Positions 53,828 through 63,580 of a DNA stretch of 64,000 nt are shown one piece after another (positions within the stretch are counted from its first letter, which is position 1; the number at the start of each line of letters is the position of its first letter). A program made the translations under genes and the position numbers. The notes beneath the pieces are model-generated. The model made no database searches and was not told the origin of the DNA. It was given only the letters and a program-made list of their open reading frames with translations. The DNA lies in contig CAJTNL010000009.1 in NCBI GenBank assembly GCA_910577755.1, positions 13,747 to 77,746 on the forward strand. The letters are read 5' to 3'. Source of the DNA: an uncultured Eubacteriales bacterium (lineage in GTDB: Bacteria > Bacillota > Clostridia > Oscillospirales > Acutalibacteraceae).

Positions 53828-55171
53828 TCAGATGACGCCTTGTGCTAACATAGCCTCTGCAACTCTCAGGAATCCTGCAATATTTGCACCGGCAACATAG
53901 TTGGTACTGTCACCGCAATATTTTTCAGCAGCTGTTGAGCATTGATGAAAGATATTTTTCATTATACCTTTTAATTTTTCGTCAACTTCCTCAGCAGACC
54001 ATGACAAACGCATACTATTTTGAGACATTTCAAGAGCCGAAACTGCAACGCCTCCGGCGTTTACAGCTTTACTTGGCGCAATAATCAAATTGTGTTTTTG
54101 TAAATATTCCATTGCCTCGTTGGTGGTAGGCATGTTGGAAACTTCAATATAATATTTTATGCCGTTAGCTACAATTTGCTCTGCCTCTTTCACGTCAATT
54201 TCATTTTGTGTAGCACATGGCATTACAATATCTACCTTTATGTTCCATGGTTTTTCACCTGGATAGAATGGTACGCCGAATTTATTGGCATAATCTTGCA
54301 CGTTATCTCTGCCTGAAGCTCTCATTTCAAGCATGTAGTCAACTTTTTCTCCGGTGATACCGTCGGCATCATAAATATAACCGTCGGGACCTGAAATGGT
54401 AACTGCTTTACCGCCAAGCTCTTCAATTTTCTTGGCAGCGCCCCATGCTACATTTCCGAAGCCGGACAGGGAGAATGTTTTTCCTTTGATAGAGTCTCCG
54501 TTAGCTTTTAAAACTTCGTCACAAAAGTAGACAGCGCCGTAGCCGGTGGCTTCAGGGCGTAAAATACTGCCGCCATAGGAAAGTCCTTTGCCAGTTAACA
54601 CACCATTTTCAAAATTGCCTTTGATTTTTTTGTATTGACCATACAGATAGCCAATTTCTCTTGCACCAACGCCGATATCTCCAGCAGGAACGTCTACATT
54701 AGGACCGATATGGCGACATAATTCAGTCATAAAGCTTTGACAAAAAGACATAATTTCACGATCAGATTTCCCTGTTGGATTAAAGTCGGCGCCGCCTTTA
54801 CCACCGCCAATCGGTAAGCCGGTTAAAGCATTTTTAAAGATTTGCTCAAATCCTAAAAATTTAATAATACTTAGGTTTACAGAAGGGTGGAAACGTAGAC
54901 CACCTTTATATGGTCCGATTGCGCTATTAAATTGCACGCGGAAGCCACGGTTTACCTGTACATTTCCATTATCATCAACCCACGGCACACGAAACATAAT
55001 TTGTCTTTCAGGCTCGGTGATTCTCTCAATAATACCTTCTTTTTGGAATTGTGGGTTTTGTTCAAAAACAGTTTCTAAAGAAGAGAGTACTTCTGTAACC
55101 GTTTGCTGAAATTCCGCTTGTTCAGGGTTTTTGGCTATAATTTTTTCCAGCTGTTCGCTAACATAAGACAT
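53828..55171 (-). CDS. gdhA: Glutamate dehydrogenase, NADP type
   Basis: GdhA aminates 2-oxoglutarate to glutamate. The 447-residue protein has the length of the hexameric class I enzyme. It shows RVPWVDDNGNVQVNRGFRVQ, the catalytic region GPYKGGLRFHPSVNLS, PIGGGKGGADF, PAGDIGVGAREIGYLYG, and the nucleotide-binding SLSGFGNVAWGAAKKIEELG. ATG 55171 follows GGAGGA (55181-55186 on the plus strand). An in-frame upstream start at 55198 overlaps the leader and lacks a site. A single-gene unit. Confidence 0.96.
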   Translation of the reverse strand: MSYVSEQLEKIIAKNPEQAEFQQTVTEVLSSLETVFEQNPQFQKEGIIERITEPERQIMFRVPWVDDNGNVQVNRGFRVQFNSAIGPYKGGLRFHPSVNLSIIKFLGFEQIFKNALTGLPIGGGKGGADFNPTGKSDREIMSFCQSFMTELCRHIGPNVDVPAGDIGVGAREIGYLYGQYKKIKGNFENGVLTGKGLSYGGSILRPEATGYGAVYFCDEVLKANGDSIKGKTFSLSGFGNVAWGAAKKIEELGGKAVTISGPDGYIYDADGITGEKVDYMLEMRASGRDNVQDYANKFGVPFYPGEKPWNIKVDIVMPCATQNEIDVKEAEQIVANGIKYYIEVSNMPTTNEAMEYLQKHNLIIAPSKAVNAGGVAVSALEMSQNSMRLSWSAEEVDEKLKGIMKNIFHQCSTAAEKYCGDSTNYVAGANIAGFLRVAEAMLAQGVI

Positions 55172-55213
55172 ACTTAATAATCCTCCTATTATAATCATAT
55201 GAAACTATTTGTA

Positions 55214-55242
55214 ATTTTATCATATTTTGCATATGTTTACAA
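55214..55242 (-). promoter_or_regulatory. Sigma-A promoter of gdhA
   Basis: On the minus strand TTGTAA (55242-55237), 17 bp, TAAAAT (55219-55214) with a TG one base upstream of the -10. Confidence 0.65.
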
Positions 55243-55648
55243 CAGAAAATTTAAAATCCCTCTAAAATAACGCAATTTACTTTATCATAAATTTCATATT
55301 CTTATTGAAATAAAAAGTTTTATATTACTTTTTGCAAGAAAAAATAGTATAAATTGCAAAAAATTATTGCATTTATTCGTTGATGAATATATACTTTAAA
55401 CCTTAATTTTCATTTATAAAGTTCTGTTTGATATTTATGATATGCAAATATTGACAACAACTATAAAAATATAATAAAATTGAATAGAAAAACAAAATGA
55501 TTGCATATTGATTTAATTATGCAAGTATCGGGCGTTATCAAAATATGTAATACTGTTTTTGCAATATATATTTGGTGTATAATGGCTGAAAAGCAGTGGC
55601 GCAGATACGCTTTTCGATTGAGCAACATAGGAGTGTGAAATAAATACT
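55243..55648. other. AT-rich intergenic region between gdhA and purF
   Basis: There is no gene here. It holds a TTGCATA/TATGCAA inverted repeat (55501-55507 and 55518-55524), a likely purF -10 (TATAAT 55578-55583), and a hairpin GAAAAGC/GCTTTTC (55588-55594 and 55609-55615) in the purF leader. The inverted repeat could be an operator. I see no purine riboswitch or PurR box. Confidence 0.5.
55578..55583 (+). promoter_or_regulatory. Probable -10 of purF
   Basis: TATAAT follows TG directly, but no good -35 is present at 16-18 bp. An activator or the inverted repeat upstream may compensate. Confidence 0.4.
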
Positions 55649-57112
55649 ATGAATTCTGTACTTCAATTTGATGCGGACGATTTTAAACCCCATGAAGAAT
55701 GCGGAGTATTTGGCGTTTATTCTTTTGATAGCGCTTTAAACCCTGCTTACGCTTGTTATAATGGTCTGCTGGCGCTGCAGCATCGTGGTCAGGACAGCTG
55801 TGGTATTGCAGTTAGCAACCGGGGCGTTATTTCATATTCTAAGGATTTAGGACTGGTAAATGAAGCGTTTAACGATAAAATTATTACAGATTTGATGGGG
55901 GAAATTGCAATCGCCCATGTTCGAGCTTCTACTGCTAAACAAAAAGCGAGAGAAAATGCACAACCTTTAGTAATGCGTTATGCAAAAGGTAATTTTGCAA
56001 TTGCTTTTAACGGCAGTTTAACGAATTCCTTTGAATTAAGAGAAGAATTAAGCCATAGGGGCGCCATATTTCAAACTAGCAATGATGCAGAGGTAATTGC
56101 ATACTTGATTGCTCAGGAGCGTGTAAAAGCACCGTCCATTGAGGACGCTGTGATTCGTGCGATGCCGCAATTACGTGGTTGCTACAGTATGTTGGTTATG
56201 AGTCCGCAAAAGTTGATCGCTTTGCGCGATCCACATGGATTTCGTCCACTGACTTTGGGTAAGGTAGATAACACTTATGTTTTTGCTTCTGAAACTTGTG
56301 CTCTGGATAGTTGCGGAGCTACATTTGTAAAAGATATTAAACCGGGAGAAATGGCTGTAGTAAGTACAGAAGGTATTCGATATATTGATGCAAAAACTGA
56401 TTTAAATAAGTCATTGTGTATTTTTGAGTATATTTATTTTGCAAGAACCGATAGTGTAGTGGATGGTATTAGTGTTTATGAAGCACGTAAGGAATCTGGC
56501 AGATTACTGGCACGGCAACATCCTGTAGAAGCCGATATTGTAATTGGAGTGCCGGAATCCGGTATTGATGCAGCAATTGGTTATAGTGAAGAATCTGGTA
56601 TTCCCTATGAAAAAGGAATTGTAAAAAACAATTATATTGGCAGGACATTTATTAAGCCAACACAATCAGAACGTGAGAAAAGCGTACAAATCAAATTAAA
56701 TGCGCTTTCTTCTTCAGTTGCAGGTAAAAGAGTCGTTATGTTGGACGACTCTATTGTACGGGGTACGACAAGTGCACGAATTGTGAGCATGTTAAAAGAT
56801 GCAGGTGCAAAAGAGGTACATTTACGTATCAGTTCTCCGGAATTCTTATGGCCGTGTTATTATGGTACCGATATTCCAAATAAGGACGTACTGATTGCAT
56901 GTAAACATTCGGTAGATGAAATTAGAGATCTGGTTGGAGCAGATTCCTTAGGTTTTTTAAGTCTTGAGAGTTTGCCGGAAATTGTAAAAGGAAAATGCGG
57001 CGGATATTGTGACGCATGTTTTTCAGGTAATTATCCAACACAGATTTCAGAGCGTTTACGTCAAAATAAGCCTGATATTTATAATACACCAATTAAGCGT
57101 TTAGAAATATAG
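55649..57112 (+). CDS. purF: Amidophosphoribosyltransferase
   Basis: PurF makes phosphoribosylamine from PRPP and glutamine, the committed purine step. The 487-residue protein has a 17-residue propeptide before the nucleophile C18 (EECGVFGVY). It then has the Ntn-type glutaminase (about 18-245) and the PRPP-binding domain with VMLDDSIVRGTTSARIV (about 369-385). C-terminal cysteines (CGGYCDACFSG) fit the 4Fe-4S form known in B. subtilis. AGGAGTG lies 13 bases upstream, a long spacing. Confidence 0.96.
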   Translation: MNSVLQFDADDFKPHEECGVFGVYSFDSALNPAYACYNGLLALQHRGQDSCGIAVSNRGVISYSKDLGLVNEAFNDKIITDLMGEIAIAHVRASTAKQKARENAQPLVMRYAKGNFAIAFNGSLTNSFELREELSHRGAIFQTSNDAEVIAYLIAQERVKAPSIEDAVIRAMPQLRGCYSMLVMSPQKLIALRDPHGFRPLTLGKVDNTYVFASETCALDSCGATFVKDIKPGEMAVVSTEGIRYIDAKTDLNKSLCIFEYIYFARTDSVVDGISVYEARKESGRLLARQHPVEADIVIGVPESGIDAAIGYSEESGIPYEKGIVKNNYIGRTFIKPTQSEREKSVQIKLNALSSSVAGKRVVMLDDSIVRGTTSARIVSMLKDAGAKEVHLRISSPEFLWPCYYGTDIPNKDVLIACKHSVDEIRDLVGADSLGFLSLESLPEIVKGKCGGYCDACFSGNYPTQISERLRQNKPDIYNTPIKRLEI

Positions 57113-57149
57113 CATGTTTAGACATATGTCGAAAGGAATGGTATTACGT

Positions 57150-58580
57150 TTGAGAGATTCATATATATCGCCGCTTTCTACACGTTATGCAAGCAGCGAA
57201 ATGAAATATTTATTTTCTCCCAATAAAAAATTTACTACTTGGAGAAAGCTGTGGATTGCCCTTGCAGAAGCTGAAATGGAGCTTGGTTTGCCAATTACAC
57301 AAGAGCAAATTAATGAAATGAAGCAATTTGCCAATGACATTAATTATGAGACAGCAGAGGCCCAGGAAAAAAAAGTAAGACACGATGTTATGGCTCATGT
57401 GTTTGCATTTGGTCAGCAATGTCCGCATGCAAAACCAATTATTCACTTAGGAGCAACTTCTTGCTATGTTGGTGACAACACAGATATTATGATTATGACA
57501 GAAGCGTTGTTTCTGATTGAAAAAAAACTAGCCGCAACCATTGCGGCTCTTTCAAAATTTGCATTGGCGTATAAAGATTTACCTACATTGGGGTATACTC
57601 ATTTTCAGGCAGCGCAAACCACTACTGTTGGTAAACGTGCAACGCTTTGGATACAGGATTTATTGATGGATTTAGAAGATGTATCCTATCAATTGAGCAA
57701 AGCAAAATTATTAGGCTCCAAAGGCACGACCGGTACGCAGGCCAGCTTTTTAGAGTTATTTGACGGCGACCACGAAAAATGTAAAACTCTTGACAAAAAA
57801 ATTGCAGAAAAAATGGGTTTTGCATCCTGTTTTGCGGTTTCCGGACAAACATATACTCGCAAATTAGATAGTCAAATGCTGTCTGTGTTAAGCGGTATTG
57901 CACAAAGCGCATCAAAATTTGCAAACGATATTCGTTTGCTTCAACATTTAAAGGAAGTGGAAGAACCGTTTGAAAAAGATCAAATTGGTTCTTCTGCCAT
58001 GGCGTATAAGCGTAATCCTATGCGTACGGAACGTATGACCGCATTGGCACGCTATGTAATGGTAGACAGTCTTAATCCCGCTATTACAGCAGCCACTCAA
58101 TGGTTTGAGCGTACTTTGGATGATTCTGCCAATAAAAGAATTGCGATTCCAGAGGCATTTCTTGCGGTTGACGCTATTTTAAACCTATACGAAAATGTGG
58201 CAAGCGGTATGGTAGTATATCCAAAAGTGATTACAAAACACTTAATGGAGGAACTGCCTTTTATGGCAACAGAAAATATTATGATGAATGCTGTAAAGCG
58301 CGGAGCAGATCGTCAGGAGTTACATGAGAAAATCCGTATTTATTCTATGGAAGCAGGCAGAGTCGTAAAGGAACAGGGTAGAAAAAATGACTTGATGCAG
58401 CGTATTGCCAATGACAATGATTTCGGTGTTACCATGGCCGATCTGGAAGAGATTTTACGTCCTCAAAATTATGTTGGTAGAGCTCCGGAGCAAACTGTTG
58501 TTTTTATCAATGAGATGGTAGACCCGGTTTTGGCAAAGTATCATTTAGAAAATATTTATCGATCAGAAATCAATTTGTAA
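57150..58580 (+). CDS. purB: Adenylosuccinate lyase
   Basis: PurB acts twice in purine synthesis, cleaving SAICAR and adenylosuccinate. The 476-residue protein is of the type whose N-terminus reads RDSYISPLSTRYASSEM, like animal enzymes. It has the catalytic loop SSAMAYKRNPMRTERM (about 281-296) and TQWFERTLDDSANKRI. The TTG at 57150 is preferred because AAAGGA (57132-57137) lies upstream and the conserved region starts here. In-frame ATGs at 57114, 57126 and 57138 would add non-conserved residues. Confidence 0.93.
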   Translation: MRDSYISPLSTRYASSEMKYLFSPNKKFTTWRKLWIALAEAEMELGLPITQEQINEMKQFANDINYETAEAQEKKVRHDVMAHVFAFGQQCPHAKPIIHLGATSCYVGDNTDIMIMTEALFLIEKKLAATIAALSKFALAYKDLPTLGYTHFQAAQTTTVGKRATLWIQDLLMDLEDVSYQLSKAKLLGSKGTTGTQASFLELFDGDHEKCKTLDKKIAEKMGFASCFAVSGQTYTRKLDSQMLSVLSGIAQSASKFANDIRLLQHLKEVEEPFEKDQIGSSAMAYKRNPMRTERMTALARYVMVDSLNPAITAATQWFERTLDDSANKRIAIPEAFLAVDAILNLYENVASGMVVYPKVITKHLMEELPFMATENIMMNAVKRGADRQELHEKIRIYSMEAGRVVKEQGRKNDLMQRIANDNDFGVTMADLEEILRPQNYVGRAPEQTVVFINEMVDPVLAKYHLENIYRSEINL

Positions 58581-58660
58581 TTTTATAACCTTGCAGCTGG
58601 TTGCTAAACATAAAACTGATAGTTGTTACGGGAAATGTTATAGTGTTGCGCAGTCAGAAA

Positions 58661-58689
58661 TTGCAAAGTGATATTTCTTATGCTATAAT
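58661..58689 (+). promoter_or_regulatory. Sigma-A promoter of purA
   Basis: TTGCAA (58661-58666), 17 bp, TATAAT (58684-58689) with extended TG. The leader is about 75 bases. Confidence 0.8.
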
Positions 58690-58701
58690 AAACAGGTTCA
58701 A

Positions 58702-58760
58702 TTGATTCTTAAATAACGCCGTATAGAATCAAACATATTGCTGGGGCGGCACAGCGGAGG
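58702..58760 (+). promoter_or_regulatory. Structured purA leader
   Basis: TTGATTCT (58702-58709) and AGAATCAA (58725-58732) form an 8-bp stem with a 15-nt loop. Loop bases CGCC can pair with GGCG downstream (58745-58748), giving a possible small pseudoknot just ahead of GGAGGG. No known riboswitch class is recognised. Confidence 0.35.
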
Positions 58761-58772
58761 GTGAATATCCTT

Positions 58773-60050
58773 ATGATTAAAGCTATTGTTGGTGCTAATT
58801 GGGGAGATGAGGGTAAAGGTAAAATTACCGATGTTATTGCTGCTCAATCAGACATTGTCATTCGCTTTCAAGGAGGCAGTAATGCTGGACATACCATTAT
58901 CAATAACTACGGAAAATTTGCATTGCATCAATTGCCTTCCGGTATTTTTTATGATCATACCACCAGTATCATTGGCAATGGTGTTGCTTTAAGTATAGAA
59001 AATTTTATAAGGGAACTTTCTTCTTTAGAAGAACGTAATGTTCCCAAACCGAATATATTAGTATCAGATCGTGCACAGATTGTTATGCCGTATCATATTG
59101 CTTTAGATACTTTTGAAGAAGCACGTTTGTCTGAGCATTCCTTTGGTTCTACTAAATCGGGTATTGCGCCTTTTTACTCTGATAAATACGCAAAAATCGG
59201 TTTTCAAATCAGCGAGCTTTATGGTGATCAAGCAGAATTAAAGAAAAAAATTGAACGTGTTTTGTCAGTAAAAAATGTATTATTTGAACATCTGTATCAT
59301 CAGCCTCCTCTGAAAGAGAAAGATGTATTCGATAAACTGATGGAATATAAAGAATTGATCGCTCCGTATGTAACTGATACTTTTGAATATTTGCATGAAG
59401 CTGTGAAAGCCGGAAAGAATATTTTGCTGGAAGGTCAATTGGGCGCTTTGAAAGATCCTGACTTTGGTATTTATCCAATGGTGACATCTTCTTCTACTTT
59501 GGCAGGATATGGTGCAGTCGGGGCAGGTTTACCATCGTATGAAATTAAAGAGATTATTGCAGTAGTAAAAGCATATTCCAGTGCAGTTGGTGCCGGAGAA
59601 TTTGTCAGTGAAATTTTTGGAGAGCAAGCGGATGAACTTCGCCGCAGAGGTGGCGATGGCGGTGAATTTGGTGCTACAACCGGACGTCCGCGGAGAATGG
59701 GCTGGCTGGATCTTGTGGCTTCCCGTTATGGTTGCCGCGTGCAAGGCGCTACAACAGTTGCTTTTGCGGTGTTAGATGTATTGGGATATTTGGATGAAAT
59801 TCCGGTTTGCGTTGCTTACGAATTAGACGGAGAACGTATTAATTATTTTCCGCCTACCGCACAGCTGAAACGTTGCAAACCAATTCTGGAGGTATTACCG
59901 GGTTGGAAATGTGATATTCGTGGCATTAAAAAATATGAAGATTTACCTGAAAATACTAAAAAATATATTGAGTTTGCTGAAAAAGCAATTGGCATACCTT
60001 TCAGCATGATTTCAAACGGTCCTTCTCGTGATGATATTATTTATAGATGA
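58773..60050 (+). CDS. purA: Adenylosuccinate synthetase
   Basis: PurA joins IMP and aspartate using GTP. The 425-residue protein shows the P-loop-like GANWGDEGKGK at residues about 6-16, the IMP loop GSNAGHTI, SSSTLAGYGAVGAGLP and GATTGRPRRMGWLDL. ATG 58773 fits GGAGGGTG (58757-58764); GTG 58761 is part of that site. Together with purB it makes AMP. Confidence 0.96.
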   Translation: MIKAIVGANWGDEGKGKITDVIAAQSDIVIRFQGGSNAGHTIINNYGKFALHQLPSGIFYDHTTSIIGNGVALSIENFIRELSSLEERNVPKPNILVSDRAQIVMPYHIALDTFEEARLSEHSFGSTKSGIAPFYSDKYAKIGFQISELYGDQAELKKKIERVLSVKNVLFEHLYHQPPLKEKDVFDKLMEYKELIAPYVTDTFEYLHEAVKAGKNILLEGQLGALKDPDFGIYPMVTSSSTLAGYGAVGAGLPSYEIKEIIAVVKAYSSAVGAGEFVSEIFGEQADELRRRGGDGGEFGATTGRPRRMGWLDLVASRYGCRVQGATTVAFAVLDVLGYLDEIPVCVAYELDGERINYFPPTAQLKRCKPILEVLPGWKCDIRGIKKYEDLPENTKKYIEFAEKAIGIPFSMISNGPSRDDIIYR

Positions 60051-60070
60051 ATACTTAGATACATAACATG

Positions 60071-60120
60071 TCCAGTAGTAATGTTGTGTATTTTTATTAT
60101 GATATTTCAATTCTACTGGA
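60071..60120 (+). repeat. Inverted repeat in glmS leader
   Basis: TCCAGTAG (60071-60078) and CTACTGGA (60113-60120) are perfect reverse complements 34 bases apart, in the short leader of glmS. Confidence 0.5.
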
Positions 60121-60136
60121 GAAATGGCGGTTTATT

Positions 60137-61963
60137 ATGTGTGGAATAGTGGGCTACATAGGTGGCAATCAAGCAACACCTATTCTACTCAACGGCTTAG
60201 AGAAATTGGAGTACCGCGGTTATGATTCTGCAGGTGTTGCTGTTTATCATAACAATGCGGTAAACGTGGTCAAAAGCAAAGGAAGATTAAAAAACCTTTG
60301 TGATTTGTTGGAGCAAGACCAAAGTGTAACCGGAACCTTGGGAATTGGTCACACGCGTTGGGCTACGCATGGAGAACCTTCTGATATTAACTCACATCCG
60401 CATAGCAGTGAGCATGGTACTTTTGTAGTTGTACACAATGGTATTATTGAAAATTATTTATATTTACGCGACTATTTGATTGGAGAAGGAAAACACTTTA
60501 CCTCTGAAACTGATACGGAGGTAATTGCCCAATTACTAGAGTATTATTATAATGGTAATATTTTAGATACTATTATTAAAATATTAAGCAAAATTACAGG
60601 CGCTTATGCGTTAGGCATTATTTGTAAAGATAATCCTGACACGTTATATGCCATTCGAAAAGACAGTCCCTTAATTGTTGGTTTAGGAAAAAATGAGAAT
60701 TTTATAGCGTCTGATATTCCTGCTATTATTGATAAAACCAGAAATATTTATCGCTTAAATGATAATGAGATAGCGCTTATCAAGCGTGATGGGGTTGCGG
60801 TATATAACACTGCAAAAGAGATCATTACAAAAAACAAGGTGTATATTGATTGGGATATTACTGCAGCTGAAAAAGATGGCTATAAACACTTTATGTTAAA
60901 GGAGATAATGGAACAACCAAAAGCTGTGCATAATACAATTTCTCCTAGGTTAATTAATGGTCAGGTAGTTTTAGACGAACTCAAGCTATCAGAACAAGAT
61001 TTAAAAAAATTAAACAAAATTGTTATTGTGGCTTGTGGATCTGCATATCATGTTGGCGTAGTGGCTAAATATGCTATTGAAAAAGTAGTACGTATTCCGG
61101 TTGAAATTGATATTGCTTCTGAATTTAGATACCGTGATCCAATTATTGATGAACATGTGCTGGTATTGGTTATTAGCCAATCAGGTGAAACAGCAGATAC
61201 ATTAGCAGCTTTGCGTGAATCAAAAAAACTTGGCGCACGTGTACTGTCCATTGTGAATGTAGTAGGAAGCTCTATTGCAAATGAATCTGACGATGTACTT
61301 TATACATGGGCTGGACCTGAAATTTCAGTTGCGACGACAAAAGCATACAGCACACAACTGTCGATGGTGTATATGCTTGTATTATATATGGCAGATATGT
61401 TGGGTACTATTTCAAAACAGGAATATCAAACTTATATAACAGATTTAGAAAAACTGCCTGTTTTGATTGAAAAAACTATCAGCGATACAAAATCTATTCA
61501 AGCGGTTGCATCTAAATATTTTCAATATGAAAACATTTTCTTTATTGGCAGAAATATTGATTATGCGCTTTCGTTAGAGGGGTCTTTAAAATTAAAAGAA
61601 ATTTCCTATATTCATTCAGAAGCATATGCAGCTGGAGAATTAAAACACGGTTCGATTTCATTGATTGAAGATGGGACGTTAGTTGTAGCCTTGGCGACAT
61701 ATGAGGCTCTTTTTGACAAAATGATGAGCAATATTAAAGAGGTAAAAGCACGTGGAGCGACTGTTCTTTCTCTGACAACTGAAGATAAAATCATGATTGA
61801 ATCTGAAACAGATGAGATATTTTATATTCCTAAAATTAATAGTATGATGTTACCTTCTTTAGCAGTGTTGCCTTTACAATTATTTGCATATTATATAGCC
61901 AATCATAGAGATTGTGATATTGATAAACCTCGAAATCTTGCAAAATCAGTAACTGTGGAATAG
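60137..61963 (+). CDS. glmS: Glucosamine-fructose-6-phosphate aminotransferase
   Basis: GlmS makes glucosamine 6-phosphate from fructose 6-phosphate and glutamine for cell walls. The 608-residue protein has the N-terminal nucleophile Cys after Met (MCGIVGYIG), GHTRWATHGEPS and HNGIIENY of the glutaminase, and two SIS domains with SQSGETADTLAAL and the closing AKSVTVE. ATG 60137 is fixed by the N-terminal cysteine; the in-frame ATG 60068 would bury it. Only 86 bases separate it from purA and they show no glmS ribozyme core. Confidence 0.97.
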   Translation: MCGIVGYIGGNQATPILLNGLEKLEYRGYDSAGVAVYHNNAVNVVKSKGRLKNLCDLLEQDQSVTGTLGIGHTRWATHGEPSDINSHPHSSEHGTFVVVHNGIIENYLYLRDYLIGEGKHFTSETDTEVIAQLLEYYYNGNILDTIIKILSKITGAYALGIICKDNPDTLYAIRKDSPLIVGLGKNENFIASDIPAIIDKTRNIYRLNDNEIALIKRDGVAVYNTAKEIITKNKVYIDWDITAAEKDGYKHFMLKEIMEQPKAVHNTISPRLINGQVVLDELKLSEQDLKKLNKIVIVACGSAYHVGVVAKYAIEKVVRIPVEIDIASEFRYRDPIIDEHVLVLVISQSGETADTLAALRESKKLGARVLSIVNVVGSSIANESDDVLYTWAGPEISVATTKAYSTQLSMVYMLVLYMADMLGTISKQEYQTYITDLEKLPVLIEKTISDTKSIQAVASKYFQYENIFFIGRNIDYALSLEGSLKLKEISYIHSEAYAAGELKHGSISLIEDGTLVVALATYEALFDKMMSNIKEVKARGATVLSLTTEDKIMIESETDEIFYIPKINSMMLPSLAVLPLQLFAYYIANHRDCDIDKPRNLAKSVTVE

Positions 61964-61983
61964 ATAAGATAGGTGGAACAGGT

Positions 61984-63522
61984 ATGATGAAAAATGAAGC
62001 GATTCTTATTTTGGATTTTGGTGGGCAGTATAGCCAACTGATTGCACGTCGAGTACGTGATTGCAATGTGTATTGTGAAATCAAGTCCTATAAGATGTCT
62101 GCTGAAGAAATTCAAAAAAGAGGGTATAAAGGAATTATTTTTTCTGGCGGTCCAAACAGCGTTTATAGCAATAATGCTCCAAAATGCAATGCAGAATTAT
62201 TTAATTTAAATATTCCGATTTTAGGTATTTGTTACGGAGCACAATTGATTGCAGTTACTTTAGGTGGAAAAGTTGATAATAGTCAAGTAAAAGAATATGG
62301 TAATACAAGTGTAACATATAACGGTGATTCACTACTATTTCAAGGTATTGGAACGGTAGGAGTTACGTGGATGAGCCATACGGATTATATTTCTGCATTA
62401 CCCGATGGGTTTATAGCTACAGCAACAACTGAGAACTGTCCTGTAGCTGCTATGGAACATATAGAGAAAAAAGTGTTTGCTTTGCAGTTTCATCCTGAGG
62501 TTGAACATTCTATTGCAGGTAATCACATATTAAAAAATTACTTATATCAAGTTTGTGGTTGTAAGGGCAATTGGAAAATGGACTCATTTGTAAAAGAGAG
62601 TATTGAGTCGATAAAAAAGCAGATTGGTAACAAAAAAGTTTTGTGCGCTTTATCTGGCGGTGTTGATTCATCTGTAGCAGCATGTATCGTACACAGAGCC
62701 ATTGGTAAAAACCTAACTTGTATTTTTGTTGATCATGGGTTATTGCGTAAAAATGAAGGAGACGATGTAGAGCGCGTATTTCGTGAGCAATTTGATATGA
62801 ACTTGATTCGTGTTAATGCGCAGGAGCGTTTTCTTTCGAAGCTAAAAGATGTGACCGATCCTGAAACAAAGCGTAAAATAATTGGTGAAGAATTTATTCG
62901 TGTGTTTGAGGAGGAAGCTAAAAAGATCGGTCATGTAGATTATCTTTGTCAAGGTACAATTTATCCCGATGTTGTGGAAAGTGGCATTGGAGATTCTGCG
63001 GTAATAAAAAGTCATCACAACGTTGGTGGTTTGCCAAAAGATGTTAATTTTAGCGGTATTATTGAACCTTTGCGAGATTTGTTTAAAGATGAAGTGAGAA
63101 AAGTTGGAACTGAGCTTGGTATTCCAGGGATATTGGTATGGCGTCAGCCATTTCCAGGACCAGGTTTGGCCATTCGGATATTAGGGGAGATTACAAAGGA
63201 AAAACTGGATATTTTAAAAGATGCCGATGCAATTTTTCGTGAAGAAATTATAAACGCTGGTTTAGAACGTGATATTAACCAATATTTTGCAGTGCTCACA
63301 GGCATAAAGAGTGTTGGTGTTATGGGAGATTTCAGAACTTATGATTATACTGTTGCACTTCGTGCAGTTTCTACGACCGATTTTATGACTGCGGATTGGG
63401 CAAGAATTGATTACGAATTATTAGGAAAAATATCCAGCCGTATTGTTAATGAGGTAAAGCATGTAAATCGTATTGTATATGATATTACATCAAAACCCCC
63501 TGCAACGATCGAGTTCGAATAA
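61984..63522 (+). CDS. guaA: GMP synthase (glutamine-hydrolysing)
   Basis: GuaA aminates XMP to GMP. The 512-residue protein has a class I glutaminase with the catalytic C in GICYGAQL (about 78-85) and HPEVEHS. The ATP-pyrophosphatase follows with SGGVDSSVAA (about 225), then the dimerisation domain ending KPPATIEFE. AGGTGG lies 7 bases before ATG 61984. The 3' end of guaA is a known insertion site for genomic islands, and the sequence after the stop looks non-native. Confidence 0.97.
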   Translation: MMKNEAILILDFGGQYSQLIARRVRDCNVYCEIKSYKMSAEEIQKRGYKGIIFSGGPNSVYSNNAPKCNAELFNLNIPILGICYGAQLIAVTLGGKVDNSQVKEYGNTSVTYNGDSLLFQGIGTVGVTWMSHTDYISALPDGFIATATTENCPVAAMEHIEKKVFALQFHPEVEHSIAGNHILKNYLYQVCGCKGNWKMDSFVKESIESIKKQIGNKKVLCALSGGVDSSVAACIVHRAIGKNLTCIFVDHGLLRKNEGDDVERVFREQFDMNLIRVNAQERFLSKLKDVTDPETKRKIIGEEFIRVFEEEAKKIGHVDYLCQGTIYPDVVESGIGDSAVIKSHHNVGGLPKDVNFSGIIEPLRDLFKDEVRKVGTELGIPGILVWRQPFPGPGLAIRILGEITKEKLDILKDADAIFREEIINAGLERDINQYFAVLTGIKSVGVMGDFRTYDYTVALRAVSTTDFMTADWARIDYELLGKISSRIVNEVKHVNRIVYDITSKPPATIEFE

Positions 63523-63580
63523 ACAAAAATGCTTAGTAAATCCAGCGTTTATGCGGGTTTGCGGGCTTTGGAAAGGTCTT

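Noticed and set aside
60068..60136. In-frame ATG 60068 as glmS start
   Set aside because: GlmS needs its catalytic cysteine directly after the initiator methionine, which fixes ATG 60137.
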